Below are positions 1-8,005 of a stretch of DNA of 64,000 nucleotides, piece after piece (position 1 is the stretch's first letter; the number at the start of each line of letters is the position of its first letter). The stretch spans positions 24,747 through 88,746 of the forward strand of contig CALALB010000001.1 of the NCBI GenBank assembly GCA_937923175.1, in the 5' to 3' direction. The notes under the pieces were generated by a model that worked only from the letters and a program-made list of their open reading frames with translations, did no database searches and was not told the origin of the DNA. Source of the DNA: an uncultured Chromatiaceae bacterium (lineage in GTDB: Bacteria > Pseudomonadota > Gammaproteobacteria > Chromatiales > Chromatiaceae). A program made the translations under genes and the position numbers.

Positions 1-1
1 G

Positions 2-46
2 GTGACCCTTGCCCGGGTCGAGGCAAGCCGAGTGCTGGTGAACTAA
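2..46 (+). CDS. 3' end of an upstream gene, possibly bchZ
   Basis: The first 14 codons read VTLARVEASRVLVN and then stop at TAA (44-46), so a gene enters from the left. In many purple bacteria the gene just before the puf operon is bchZ, a subunit of chlorophyllide a oxidoreductase, and the residues are compatible with its C-terminus. Fourteen residues are too few to identify a protein. The frame is inferred from its being open to the window edge and from the puf context. Confidence 0.3.
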   Translation: MTLARVEASRVLVN

Positions 47-229
47 CCCATCCCTTTCGGTCCTCCCTGCCCGATCCTGCTCGAGGCAGGGCCAACAGTC
101 CCTATCTTCCGCCTCAACCCGAACCCCCCGACCCTAGATCAGTAGATCAGTGATCTCGGCGCGCGGCTCGCATCGGAGTAAGCGCCTGCGGGTCCAGTCT
201 TGACCTCGATCAGTGCCCTACAAATCCGA

Positions 230-247
230 TGTAAATTTGACTTGACA
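230..247 (+). promoter_or_regulatory. CrtJ/PpsR-type operator TGT-N12-ACA
   Basis: TGTAAATTTGACTTGACA is an exact match to TGT-N12-ACA, the known binding palindrome of the photosynthesis repressor CrtJ/PpsR. It covers the candidate -35 box TTGACA at 242-247, where a repressor would block RNA polymerase. It lies about 275 bases before pufB, the first gene of the operon. That a PpsR homologue exists in this organism is assumed; none is in the window. Confidence 0.6.
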
Positions 248-269
248 TCTAAGTTAGTCAAGCTAGACT
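242..269 (+). promoter_or_regulatory. candidate puf operon promoter
   Basis: A perfect -35 hexamer TTGACA (242-247) is followed after 16 bases by TAGACT (264-269), a fair -10 hexamer. A dyad CTTGAC-N10-GTCAAG (241-246, 257-262) is embedded in the same stretch and overlaps the -35 box. Together with the TGT-N12-ACA operator this is the best candidate control region of pufBALMC. The transcription start is not shown by sequence alone. Confidence 0.5.
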
Positions 270-521
270 GACATTCGATTTCAGCCTAGCCCGCGTAGGC
301 GAGTCTCTTTAAGTAAAGCCCTGCTATTGTCGCTCAAGTAGGTACCGAGAGGCTGGATAGGCTGGATCCTAGTCCTGAATAGGCTGTGCTCGAGTTCGAC
401 GCCTTGATTTCACTCGGGCTCAGGACTTGGCCGTGTGTCGGTCAAGGTTCACGGCACCCCAGCCGCCGGGGGATGGCGGTGTAACCCTAAGGTTAACTCT
501 CCAGATACGGAGGATTACGCA

Positions 522-665
522 ATGGCTGAACAGAAGAGCTTGACCGGTCTGACTGAGCAAGAGGCCCAAGAGTTTCATGGCATCTTCGTGCAGACGATGG
601 GTGCCTTCTTTGGGCTGGTGGTTTTGGCCCACCTACTGGCCTGGCTGTATCGTCCCTGGCTTTGA
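522..665 (+). CDS. pufB: light-harvesting 1 complex beta chain
   Basis: This 47-residue integral membrane polypeptide is the beta apoprotein of the core antenna ring around the reaction centre. It binds bacteriochlorophyll through the conserved His in LAHLLAWL and ends in the LH1-beta signature YRPWL. The start is fixed by GGAGG at 509-513, eight bases before the ATG; upstream in-frame starts would give an unlikely N-terminus. It is the first gene of pufBALMC, 68 bases ahead of pufA. From memory the chain differs from the T. tepidum beta chain at only a few positions. Only one pufBA pair is present here, whereas some Chromatiaceae carry extra pairs after pufC. Confidence 0.95.
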   Translation: MAEQKSLTGLTEQEAQEFHGIFVQTMGAFFGLVVLAHLLAWLYRPWL

Positions 666-733
666 TCGTCGCCTCCTTATTGGGAGGTTGAAGCCAGCAA
701 ACCCTATGTTGATTTCCGAGAGGAGAGCCCACT

Positions 734-934
734 ATGTCCCCCAATATGTGGAAGATTTGGCTGCTGCTTGATCCGCGTCGCACCCTGGTTGCCATATTCA
801 GCTTCCAGATCGTTTTGGGTCTGCTGATCCATATGATCGTGCTCAGCACCGACCTGAACTGGCTGGATGACGGGATTCCGGTCAGCTATCAGAAGATGGG
901 CGAGCAGATCAATGCCAAGAAGTTTGGGCAGTGA
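734..934 (+). CDS. pufA: light-harvesting 1 complex alpha chain
   Basis: This is the 66-residue alpha apoprotein of the core antenna. It has the [10 protein letters not shown] amphipathic N-terminus, one transmembrane helix, and the bacteriochlorophyll-ligating His34 in [14 protein letters not shown] at 721-725 sits eight bases before the ATG. The C-terminal stretch [16 protein letters not shown] closely matches the calcium-binding region of T. tepidum LH1 as I remember it, with Asp46 in the place of its Asp49 and Gly47 replacing Asn50. The lysine- and glutamine-containing tail after SYQ is longer than in T. tepidum. A strong double hairpin separates the gene from pufL. Confidence 0.95.
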   Translation: MSPNMWKIWLLLDPRRTLVAIFSFQIVLGLLIHMIVLSTDLNWLDDGIPVSYQKMGEQINAKKFGQ

Positions 935-974
935 TAGCTGCTGTTCCTCAGCGCTGATTGCGTCTTTGTGAGGG

Positions 975-1056
975 GGTGGCGAACGGTGGGTCGATTTGCT
1001 CAGCCCCGTTCGCCACCAGCACTAGCAGTGCCAGAAGGGGTGGCCCCTTCGGCTGC
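975..1056 (+). promoter_or_regulatory. pufA-pufL intercistronic hairpins
   Basis: A perfect 12-bp stem (GGTGGCGAACGG at 975-986 with CCGTTCGCCACC at 1006-1017) is followed by a second hairpin whose core is AAGGGG/CCCCTT (1035-1040 and 1044-1049), extended by GCAG/CTGC flanks (1025-1056). In Rhodobacter, hairpins at this position block 3' exonucleases and leave a stable pufBA mRNA, giving more antenna than reaction-centre protein. The same role is inferred here. No T tract follows either stem, so they need not terminate transcription. Confidence 0.7.
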
Positions 1057-1080
1057 CTCTACAGCAGAGGATCATTGACC

Positions 1081-1920
1081 ATGGCCATGCTCAGTTTTGA
1101 GAAAAAATACCGCGTTCGGGGCGGGACGCTGATAGGGGGAGATCTGTTCGATTTCTGGGTGGGGCCGTTTTATGTCGGCTTCTTTGGGGTTACCACCTTT
1201 ATCTTTGCGTCCCTGGGGGTATTGCTCATCGTCTGGGGGGCAACCCTCGGCCCTACACCTGAATTACAAAGCTATAACCTGTGGCAAATTAGCATCGCGC
1301 CCCCTGATATAAGCTATGGGCTTGGGATGGCCCCGCTTAGGGAAGGCGGGTTGTGGCAGATCATTACCCTATGTGCGATCGGCGCCTTTGTGTCTTGGGC
1401 GCTCCGAGAGGTTGAGATCTGCCGTAAGCTTGGTATCGGCTACCATGTTCCCTTTGCCTTTTCGTTTGCGATCGGCGCTTACCTGGTGCTCGTGGTGGTG
1501 CGGCCGATCCTGCTGGGCGCCTGGGGCCATGGTTTCCCCTATGGCATCCTGAGTCACCTCGATTGGGTGTCAAATGTAGGTTATCAGTTCCTGCATTTCC
1601 ACTACAACCCCGCCCATATGCTCGCCATCGCCTTCTTCTTCACCAACTGTTTGGCGTTGTCGATGCACGGCTCGCTGATCCTGTCGGTGATGAATCCGGC
1701 AGAGGGCGAGACGGTCAAGACCAGCGAGCATGAAAACACCTTTTTCCGTGACCTGGTGGGGTATTCGATCGGTGCGCTTGCCATCCATCGTTTGGGTCTG
1801 TTTTTGTCGCTGAGCGCCGTGTTCTGGAGCGCGGTCTGCATCCTGATCAGCGGCCCCTTCTGGACCCGCGGCTGGCCAGAGTGGTGGAATTGGTGGCTTG
1901 AGCTGCCGATCTGGAAATAA
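1081..1920 (+). CDS. pufL: photosynthetic reaction centre L subunit
   Basis: The 279-residue protein carries five membrane helices of the type II reaction centre and binds bacteriochlorophyll, bacteriopheophytin, quinone and the non-heme iron. Visible ligand motifs are NPAHM (special-pair His), SMHGS (iron His) and the helix-E His in AIHRLGLF. The start [15 protein letters not shown] is the conserved N-terminus of the family and has AGAGG about 11 bases upstream, so the longer in-frame extension (from 958) is rejected; it would run through the intercistronic hairpins. pufM follows after 12 bases. Confidence 0.96.
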   Translation: MAMLSFEKKYRVRGGTLIGGDLFDFWVGPFYVGFFGVTTFIFASLGVLLIVWGATLGPTPELQSYNLWQISIAPPDISYGLGMAPLREGGLWQIITLCAIGAFVSWALREVEICRKLGIGYHVPFAFSFAIGAYLVLVVVRPILLGAWGHGFPYGILSHLDWVSNVGYQFLHFHYNPAHMLAIAFFFTNCLALSMHGSLILSVMNPAEGETVKTSEHENTFFRDLVGYSIGALAIHRLGLFLSLSAVFWSAVCILISGPFWTRGWPEWWNWWLELPIWK

Positions 1921-1932
1921 AGGAGACACACG

Positions 1933-2910
1933 ATGGCCGAATATCAAAATATCTTTACGGCGATTCAAGTGCGCGCGCCGGCCTATCCAGGGGTGCCGCT
2001 CCCCAAGGGTAGCCTGCCGCGACTCGGGAAGCCGGTCTTCTGGTATTGGCTCGGTAAGATCGGCGATGCCCAGATTGGTCCGATCTATCTCGGTTTTGCC
2101 GGGACCATGTCGATCATCTTTGGGTTGATCGCAATCGCGATCATCGGTCTTAACATGCTGGCCTCGGTGAATTGGAATGTCATCGAGTTTCTCAAGCATT
2201 TCTACTGGTTGGCCTTAGAGCCACCGGCACCCCAATATGGCTTGCATATCCCGCCGTTGTCGGAAGGTGGCTGGTGGCTGATCGCGGGGTTGTTTTTGAC
2301 CCTCTCAATCCTGCTCTGGTGGGTGCGGACCTATAATCGCGCGAAGGCTCTGGGGATGGGGACGCATCTGTCCTGGGCCTTTGCGGCAGCGATCTTCTTC
2401 TATCTGGTCCTGGGCTTTATTCGTCCGGTGATGATGGGAAGCTGGGCTGAGGCCGTTCCCTTTGGCATCTTCCCGCATCTCGACTGGACGGCGGCCTTCT
2501 CGATCCGCTATGGCAACCTGTACTACAACCCCTTCCATATGCTGTCGATCGCCTTCCTGTATGGTTCGGCCCTGCTGTTTGCGATGCATGGCGGGACAAT
2601 CCTGGCGGTCAGCCGGTTTGGGGGTGACCGAGAGATCGATCAGATCACCCATCGCGGTACGGCAGCCGAGCGTGCGGCCCTGTTTTGGCGGTGGACCATG
2701 GGCTTCAATGCGACCATGGAATCCATTCATCGCTGGGCATGGTGGTTTGCGGTGCTCACAGTGATCACGGCAGGCATTGGTATCCTGTTGAGCGGTACAG
2801 TGGTCGATAACTGGTATCTCTGGGCGATGAAGCATGGGATGGTCCCGCCCTATCCCGAGGTCGTCACTGCTCAGGACCCATACGCCATGACCGCGGGGGT
2901 GTCACAATGA
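1933..2910 (+). CDS. pufM: photosynthetic reaction centre M subunit
   Basis: This 325-residue subunit pairs with PufL in the membrane. Visible features are NPFHM (special-pair His), AMHGG (iron His), the DREIDQ segment with the glutamate iron ligand, and SIHRWAWW with the last iron His. AGGAG at 1921-1925 precedes the ATG by seven bases. The C-terminus is extended as in species whose reaction centre carries a bound cytochrome. Its TGA overlaps the ATG of pufC (ATGA, 2907-2910), so the two are probably translationally coupled. Confidence 0.96.
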   Translation: MAEYQNIFTAIQVRAPAYPGVPLPKGSLPRLGKPVFWYWLGKIGDAQIGPIYLGFAGTMSIIFGLIAIAIIGLNMLASVNWNVIEFLKHFYWLALEPPAPQYGLHIPPLSEGGWWLIAGLFLTLSILLWWVRTYNRAKALGMGTHLSWAFAAAIFFYLVLGFIRPVMMGSWAEAVPFGIFPHLDWTAAFSIRYGNLYYNPFHMLSIAFLYGSALLFAMHGGTILAVSRFGGDREIDQITHRGTAAERAALFWRWTMGFNATMESIHRWAWWFAVLTVITAGIGILLSGTVVDNWYLWAMKHGMVPPYPEVVTAQDPYAMTAGVSQ

Positions 2911-4145
2911 AGATCGAGAAACAAATCGCGCTGCCTGTTGTCGCTGTCATCGCATCCGTCGTGTTGCTCGGCTGCGAGCGGCCACCACCGCAAAGCACCC
3001 AGATCGGTTATCGCGGCGTGGGGATGGAGCAATATGACAATCCGCGTACGCTTGCTGCGAAACGCTGGGCAAACCGGCCGGTCGAATCGCTCCCGCCCGC
3101 GGCTGAAGGTGGTCCGATGGCAAAGGACGTTTATCAGAACGTTCAGGTCTTGAATGACCTGACGGTTGCTGAGTTCACTCGGACCATGGTCGCCGTCACG
3201 ACCTGGGTGTCGCCGAAGCAGGGTTGCAATTATTGCCATGTGCCAGGCAACTGGGCCTCCGACGACATCTATACCAAGGTCGTGTCGCGTCGGATGTTCG
3301 AGATGGTCCGTGCGGCCAACACCGACTGGAAGCAGCATGTGGCGGTCAATGGGGTAGGGGTGACTTGCTATACCTGTCACCGCGGCAATCCGGTGCCCAA
3401 ATATGTCTGGGTGACGGATCCGGGTCCCAAACATCCATCGGTTGTGACCCCGACTGGCCAAAACTATGGTTCGCCAACCGTGGCTTATACCTCCTTGCCC
3501 TATGATCCATTGACACCCTTCCTGGATCAGAGCAATGAGATCCGGATCACCGGCACCAAGCCGTTGGCAGGGAGCAATCCGGCCTCCCTCAAGCAGGCGG
3601 AGTGGACCTTTGGCCTCATGGCATATATCTCCGATTCGCTTGGGGTCGGCTGCAACTTCTGCCATAACACCCGGGCATTCAACGACTGGAAGCAGAGCAC
3701 GCCGCAACGCGCCACTGCCTGGTATGCGATTCGGCATGTTCGCGACATCAACCAGAACTATATCTGGCCACTCAATGATGTGCTTCCGGCATCGCGCAAA
3801 GGCCCCTATGGCGATCCGATGCGGGTCGGCTGCATGACCTGCCATCAGGGTGTCAATAAGCCGCTCTTTGGCGCGCAGATGGCCAAGGACTACCCCGGCC
3901 TTTATCGGACGGCTGTTGCTGAGACGCCGGCTGAAACCCCTGCCGAAGCTGCTGCCGCTGAGGCTTCAGCCGCGGTAGAGGCAGTAGCGACCGCAGAGGC
4001 CGCTGCTCCTGCGCAGGAGGCTGCTCCTGAGGCGGCACCGGCTGAGGCACCGCCGGCTGAGGCGGCACCCGCTGAGGCGGCACCCGCTGAGGCGGCCCAG
4101 GGTGGCGAAGCGTCCTCACCTGCCCCTGTGCCTCAGCAGCTCTAA
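2907..4145 (+). CDS. pufC: tetraheme reaction-centre cytochrome c subunit
   Basis: The 412-residue periplasmic cytochrome re-reduces the photo-oxidised special pair. A signal peptide ends in a lipobox (VVLLGC, Cys23), so the mature protein is probably a lipid-anchored lipoprotein. Four heme motifs are present: CNYCH 107-111, CYTCH 154-158, CNFCH 249-253 and CMTCH 309-313. From about residue 337 to the end runs a 75-residue tail almost entirely of Ala, Glu and Pro, which is not part of the heme domain and is unusually long; part of it is encoded by 15-bp tandem repeats. A rho-independent terminator lies about 110 bases downstream. Confidence 0.95.
   Translation: MKIEKQIALPVVAVIASVVLLGCERPPPQSTQIGYRGVGMEQYDNPRTLAAKRWANRPVESLPPAAEGGPMAKDVYQNVQVLNDLTVAEFTRTMVAVTTWVSPKQGCNYCHVPGNWASDDIYTKVVSRRMFEMVRAANTDWKQHVAVNGVGVTCYTCHRGNPVPKYVWVTDPGPKHPSVVTPTGQNYGSPTVAYTSLPYDPLTPFLDQSNEIRITGTKPLAGSNPASLKQAEWTFGLMAYISDSLGVGCNFCHNTRAFNDWKQSTPQRATAWYAIRHVRDINQNYIWPLNDVLPASRKGPYGDPMRVGCMTCHQGVNKPLFGAQMAKDYPGLYRTAVAETPAETPAEAAAAEASAAVEAVATAEAAAPAQEAAPEAAPAEAPPAEAAPAEAAPAEAAQGGEASSPAPVPQQL
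4056..4100 (+). repeat. 15-bp tandem repeats in pufC tail
   Basis: Three consecutive copies of a unit GCTGAGGCGGCACCC (4056-4070, 4071-4085, and 4086-4100 with a changed end) encode the peptide AEAAP repeated in the PufC C-terminal tail. Less exact copies precede them. Being in-frame multiples of three, changes in copy number would lengthen or shorten the tail without frameshift. Confidence 0.8.
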
Positions 4146-4253
4146 AGTATAAAGCAGCCAAGGGCAGGGACGCTCTTGGGGAATTGAGGGGTGGGGGATG
4201 TCTATGCAGCAAACTTAGGTTGCTGACTCGTGCATCAGCCGGAAGTATGCCTG

Positions 4254-4277
4254 GGGCGGGATCTTCCCGCCCTTTTT
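4254..4277 (+). terminator. rho-independent terminator of the puf operon
   Basis: GGGCGGGA (4254-4261) and TCCCGCCC (4265-4272) form a perfect 8-bp GC-rich stem with a three-base loop, followed directly by TTTTT. A weaker hairpin CAGCAA/TTGCTG lies just upstream (4207-4225). The position 110 bases after the pufC stop fits the end of the puf transcript. Confidence 0.85.
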
Positions 4278-4284
4278 ATGTCTT

Positions 4285-4719
4285 ATGTCCATGCAGTTTT
4301 ATATCGATCAGATCCGTCTCTCTAGCCAGTCTCCCATTGAGCTCATCGATTTGACAGCCCGGCTCAGGGATCTCTTTGCGCTTCACCCCATCCGCCAAGG
4401 CTGGATCAATCTGGCAACCGCCCATACTACTGGTTTCATTGCCATTAATGAGCGCGAACCCGAGCTTCAGCGCGACATGCTTGATTTTTTAAGGCGCATC
4501 GCCCCGCCTGGCCGAGGCTATCGGCATGATCGCAATCCGGTCGATGACCGCCCTAATACCCATGCCCATCTGATCGGTCTGTTCATGAACGCCTCCGAGA
4601 CCATTCTGGTCGAGGAAGGGCGGCTGCTGCTTGGCGATTGGCAGTCGGTCTTCTTCATCGAGCTCGACGGACCCCGAGCCGAGCGGCTTATCCATGTCCA
4701 GATCGCTGGTATTACCTAA
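4285..4719 (+). CDS. YjbQ/UPF0047 family protein
   Basis: The 144-residue protein belongs to the YjbQ (UPF0047) family, small trimeric proteins of which some members have weak thiamine-phosphate-synthase-like activity; the true role is unsettled. The family-typical patterns are INLATAHTTGFIAINERE, the central HDRN-HAHL stretch (conserved histidines) and GDWQSVFFIELDGPR near the end. Length is normal. Start is either 4285 or the second ATG at 4291; neither has a clear ribosome binding site because the puf terminator ends only seven bases earlier. How it is transcribed is therefore unclear. Confidence 0.8.
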   Translation: MSMQFYIDQIRLSSQSPIELIDLTARLRDLFALHPIRQGWINLATAHTTGFIAINEREPELQRDMLDFLRRIAPPGRGYRHDRNPVDDRPNTHAHLIGLFMNASETILVEEGRLLLGDWQSVFFIELDGPRAERLIHVQIAGIT

Positions 4720-4997
4720 CCCCTTGCCGGATAATCGCCATTCATGGAGATCCCCGCAAGGAAAACCGCGCCTTCGGTCGCGGGGGAATCTCGAGCATGT
4801 TGTCACCAACCGCAATTGTGTCTATGGTCTGCGGGCGCACAGCGATTTGACTGCAAGTCGGAACCTTGGATGGGCGGAACTGCCGTTTCGCCCAGGGCGG
4901 TTGTCAATACGCCTGATGTCAGGGAGGAGCAGGGGCTTGTCCGACGATAAGGCCTGCGAGTTCGGTCGCGGGTTATTGACCTCAGCAGGTTGAGCCG

Positions 4998-6344
4998 ATG
5001 GAGACATTCGACTGGGCCGGTTTTTTTGCAGATGGGTTTGATCTCGATCGAGAGGCATATCTATTCCTTGATTACTACATCGAATGCAGCGGCGATCCCA
5101 GGATTGCAGCCGCCCATTTCTGCGCCGAACAATCCACCGCTCAATGGCGACGGGTCGGATATGACGAGGACCTACGGCCGCGGTTCGGGGCGCGGGTCAT
5201 CGATCTTGAGGTCCTCCGAGAGCTTCCCAGTTTTAGCTATGGGTTGAGCCCAGCGGCCGAGGGTCCTATCAACGCCTGCCGGCTGCGTATCGCCCATCCG
5301 CATGGCAATTTCGGCCCGCGTTTGCCAAATCTCTTAAGCGCTATCTGCGGCGAGGGGACCTTTTTTGCCCCTGGGATTCCGGTCGTTAAGCTACTCGATA
5401 TCGCCTTTCCCAATTCCTATCTGTCTGCTTTTGAAGGCCCGCAGTTTGGGGTCGAGGGGCTGCGCGCGTGTCTGAGGGTCTATGAACGGCCGATCCTGTT
5501 TGGCGTCATCAAACCCAATATCGGTCTGCCTCCCGAGGCATTCAGCGCCCTCGGCTATGAGGGCTGGGTCGGCGGGCTTGATATCGCCAAGGACGACGAG
5601 ATGCTCGCGGATACCCCTTGGTGCCCCCTTGCTCGCCGGGCTGAGCTTTTGGGTGAGGCACGCCGACATGCCGAGGCATCGACCGGTATGCCTAAGATCT
5701 ATCTGGCCAATATCACCGATGAGGTGGACCTTCTGATTGATCTTCACGACCTAGCGGTAGCCCGGGGTGCCAATGCCTTATTGCTTAATGCCTTGCCGGT
5801 GGGACTCAGCGGGGTGCGGCTGCTGCGCAAGCATGCCGAGGTCCCCTTGGTCGCCCATTTCCCGCTAATCGCCGCATTGAGCCGATTGGCCCATTTCGGC
5901 ATCCATACCCGGGTCATCACCAAGCTCCAGCGTCTGGCAGGCTTTGACGCCATCATCATGCCGGGCTTTGGAAGACGCATGCAGATGACCGACGACGAGG
6001 TGTTATCTTGCGTGCGCGCCTGTCTTGAACCCATGGGCCCAATTAAACCAAGCCTGCCAGTACCTGGCGGCAGCGACTGGGCAGGGACCTTGCCATCCCT
6101 CTATGAGAAACTCGGTACGGTCGATTTCGGTTTTGTGCCTGGGCGCGGGGTCTTTGGGCATCCCCAGGGGCCACGCGCCGGTGCTGCAAGCATTCGCCAG
6201 GCCTGGGAGGCGATCGTTTCGGGTAAAGGCTTAGAGGAGTACGCCTTGGGTCATCCCGAGCTTGCTGTAGCCCTCGCTGCCTTTGGCAAACGCACCGCCC
6301 AGACTCCCGTACCTGAAGCGCCCTTGACCGGAGCTGTGTCTTGA
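4998..6344 (+). CDS. RuBisCO-like protein, form IV (Photo type)
   Basis: The 448-residue protein has the RuBisCO large-subunit fold but is not a carboxylase. It keeps the KDDE motif around the carbamylated lysine (Lys198-Glu201) and Lys172, but the motif is KPNIGL rather than KPK, and the HIHSGT and loop-6 GKLEGE motifs are replaced by AIIMPGF and GRRMQM. The segments [21 protein letters not shown] and [13 protein letters not shown] match, from memory, the RLP of Chlorobaculum tepidum, so the IV-Photo clade is likely. Enolase or isomerase chemistry on a sulfur-containing sugar phosphate is possible; a role in sulfur metabolism or oxidative stress has been proposed for the green sulfur protein. 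Its stop overlaps the idi start. Confidence 0.88.
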   Translation: METFDWAGFFADGFDLDREAYLFLDYYIECSGDPRIAAAHFCAEQSTAQWRRVGYDEDLRPRFGARVIDLEVLRELPSFSYGLSPAAEGPINACRLRIAHPHGNFGPRLPNLLSAICGEGTFFAPGIPVVKLLDIAFPNSYLSAFEGPQFGVEGLRACLRVYERPILFGVIKPNIGLPPEAFSALGYEGWVGGLDIAKDDEMLADTPWCPLARRAELLGEARRHAEASTGMPKIYLANITDEVDLLIDLHDLAVARGANALLLNALPVGLSGVRLLRKHAEVPLVAHFPLIAALSRLAHFGIHTRVITKLQRLAGFDAIIMPGFGRRMQMTDDEVLSCVRACLEPMGPIKPSLPVPGGSDWAGTLPSLYEKLGTVDFGFVPGRGVFGHPQGPRAGAASIRQAWEAIVSGKGLEEYALGHPELAVALAAFGKRTAQTPVPEAPLTGAVS

Positions 6345-6913
6345 GCGCTGAGATCTTGCCCCCCCTATCCGATGAGGCGCGGGCCCGTGTTGCCCAGCGC
6401 GACGCCCAAGAGCAGGTGATCCTGGTCGATGAACGGGACCAGGCCATTGGGATTGGAGGCAAGCTTGAGGCCCATCGGCTTGGGCAGCTCCATCGTGCCT
6501 TCTCGATCCTGATCTTCAATCGAAGAGGCGAGCTATTGCTCCAGCGCCGGGCCGCGGTCAAATATCATTTCGGCTGTCTGTGGTCGAATACCTGTTGCGG
6601 GCATCCCCGCCCCGGTGAGCCGACCGAGGACGCAGCCAGGCGCAGGCTTGATGAGGAATTTGGCCTACAGGTTGGGCTCAGGGAACGGATGCGATTGATC
6701 TATCGGGCCGAGGATCCGGCAAGTGGCCTGATCGAGCATGAATATCTCCATGTCTTTCAGGGTCTCTGCGCCGATCCACCGCGGCCCGATCCAGCCGAGA
6801 TCGGCGCCTGGCGAATGCTTGCGCCTACCCAGATCCAACGGGCGCTGAGGCTGCATCCCGAATGGTTTACCCCCTGGTTTAGATTGCTCGCCGACCGGCT
6901 GCTGTTTTCCTAG
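6341..6913 (+). CDS. idi: isopentenyl-diphosphate delta-isomerase, type I
   Basis: The 190-residue Nudix-fold enzyme interconverts isopentenyl and dimethylallyl diphosphate, supplying carotenoid, bacteriochlorophyll phytyl and quinone synthesis. It has the catalytic cysteine region SNTCCGHP (Cys85/86), the Nudix-like segment [14 protein letters not shown], and the catalytic Glu region IEHEYLHVF (132-134). The start is TTG at 6341, overlapping the TGA of the RuBisCO-like gene (TTGA); there is no ATG before residue 117, so a non-ATG start is required. This four-base overlap suggests translational coupling to the upstream gene. Confidence 0.9.
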   Translation: MSAEILPPLSDEARARVAQRDAQEQVILVDERDQAIGIGGKLEAHRLGQLHRAFSILIFNRRGELLLQRRAAVKYHFGCLWSNTCCGHPRPGEPTEDAARRRLDEEFGLQVGLRERMRLIYRAEDPASGLIEHEYLHVFQGLCADPPRPDPAEIGAWRMLAPTQIQRALRLHPEWFTPWFRLLADRLLFS

Positions 6914-6991
6914 CGCTGACCGGCCTTGAACGCCGCTTGGGTATTACCCAAATCACCTTTCCAGGATGCTTTCCAGCAAGGCCCTTTAGAG

Positions 6992-8005
6992 ATGCCCGAT
7001 CGATTGCAAGCGCCATCGCGCGCAACCCCAAAGACCCATCAACGCGGACGAGAGAAGGTGGCCCCTGTCCTCGACAGGGAGGGGGTAGGGGGAGTGGCCG
7101 CGCCCTTGCCAACTGTCCAGGCCATGCCCAAGCCAGGATGGATCCGCGTCCGCGCCGCGCTTGGTCCGCATGTGGTCCGCATGAAGTCGCTACTGCGCGC
7201 CCAGGGTCTTGCCACTGTCTGCGAGGAGGCCCAATGCCCAAACCTCGGCGAGTGTTTTCAGCAAGGCACGGCTACCTTCATGATCCTGGGCGACCGCTGC
7301 ACCCGCCGCTGCCCGTTTTGCGACGTTGCCCATGGGCGGCCTGTACCGCCTGACCCTGAGGAACCTGAGCATTTGGCCGAATCGATCGCCCATTTGGGTC
7401 TGCGCTATGTGGTGCTCACCTCGGTCAACCGAGATGATCTCCGCGATGGCGGAGCGGGGCATTTTGCGGCATGCGTGCGCGCTATCCGCGCCCGCACCCC
7501 CGGGGTTAAGATCGAATGTCTAGTGCCAGACTTTCGCGGGCGCGAGAACAGTGCGCTGAATCAATTGGGCGGCGATGCCCTGCCTGATGTCTTTAACCAT
7601 AATCTCGAAAGCGTCCCGCGTCTCTATTCCCTGGTACGCCCGGGTGCCGATTATCAAGGCTCATTGCGTTTGCTTGCGGCATTCAAGGCGCGCCACCCCC
7701 AGGTTCCGACCAAGTCTGGGCTCATGCTCGGTTTGGGTGAGACCTGGGAGGAGCTGATCGGGGTGCTGCGGGATCTATGCGCCCATGGCTGTACCATGCT
7801 GACGCTTGGCCAGTATCTGCAACCCTCACCGGCCCATCTGCCGGTCCAGCGCTATTGGACGCCGGATGAGTTTCGCGAGCTTCGCCAGATCGCCGAGGGG
7901 ATGGGGTTTGTAAGCGTCGCGAGCGGTCCCCTGATCCGCTCGTCTTATCAGGCCGAGCAGCAGGCCCGAGGGATCTTAGCGGGCCGGGCCATGAGATCCC
8001 GCTAG
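6992..8005 (+). CDS. lipA: lipoyl synthase
   Basis: This radical SAM enzyme inserts two sulfurs into protein-bound octanoyl groups to make lipoate. It shows both iron-sulfur motifs, the auxiliary cluster [12 protein letters not shown] and the radical SAM motif CTRRCPFC, and the C-terminal RSSY motif that ligates the auxiliary cluster. From ATG 6992 the protein has 337 residues, near the family norm; an upstream TTG (6926) would add 22 residues. The ribosome binding site is weak. It lies downstream of idi in the same direction, and its last 30 bases overlap the convergent murU gene. Confidence 0.92.
   Translation: MPDRLQAPSRATPKTHQRGREKVAPVLDREGVGGVAAPLPTVQAMPKPGWIRVRAALGPHVVRMKSLLRAQGLATVCEEAQCPNLGECFQQGTATFMILGDRCTRRCPFCDVAHGRPVPPDPEEPEHLAESIAHLGLRYVVLTSVNRDDLRDGGAGHFAACVRAIRARTPGVKIECLVPDFRGRENSALNQLGGDALPDVFNHNLESVPRLYSLVRPGADYQGSLRLLAAFKARHPQVPTKSGLMLGLGETWEELIGVLRDLCAHGCTMLTLGQYLQPSPAHLPVQRYWTPDEFRELRQIAEGMGFVSVASGPLIRSSYQAEQQARGILAGRAMRSR

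Larger units (their letters stand above)
47..521 (+). other. puf upstream non-coding region
   Basis: There is no convincing gene here. The stretch holds a direct repeat AGATCAGT (136-143 and 144-151) that runs into GATCT, giving a small palindrome, followed by the promoter and operator region at 230-269. The leader from there to pufB is about 250 bases. A pufQ gene, found here in Rhodobacter, is not visible. Confidence 0.6.

Noticed and set aside
958..1080. An N-terminal extension of PufL
   Set aside because: The extension would translate through the intercistronic hairpins, and the conserved PufL N-terminus begins at 1081.
4720..4997. Short frames between the YjbQ-family gene and the RuBisCO-like gene
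   Set aside because: No ribosome binding sites or protein-like composition; the 278-base gap most likely holds only the promoter of the RuBisCO-like gene, though I could not pick clear -35/-10 boxes.
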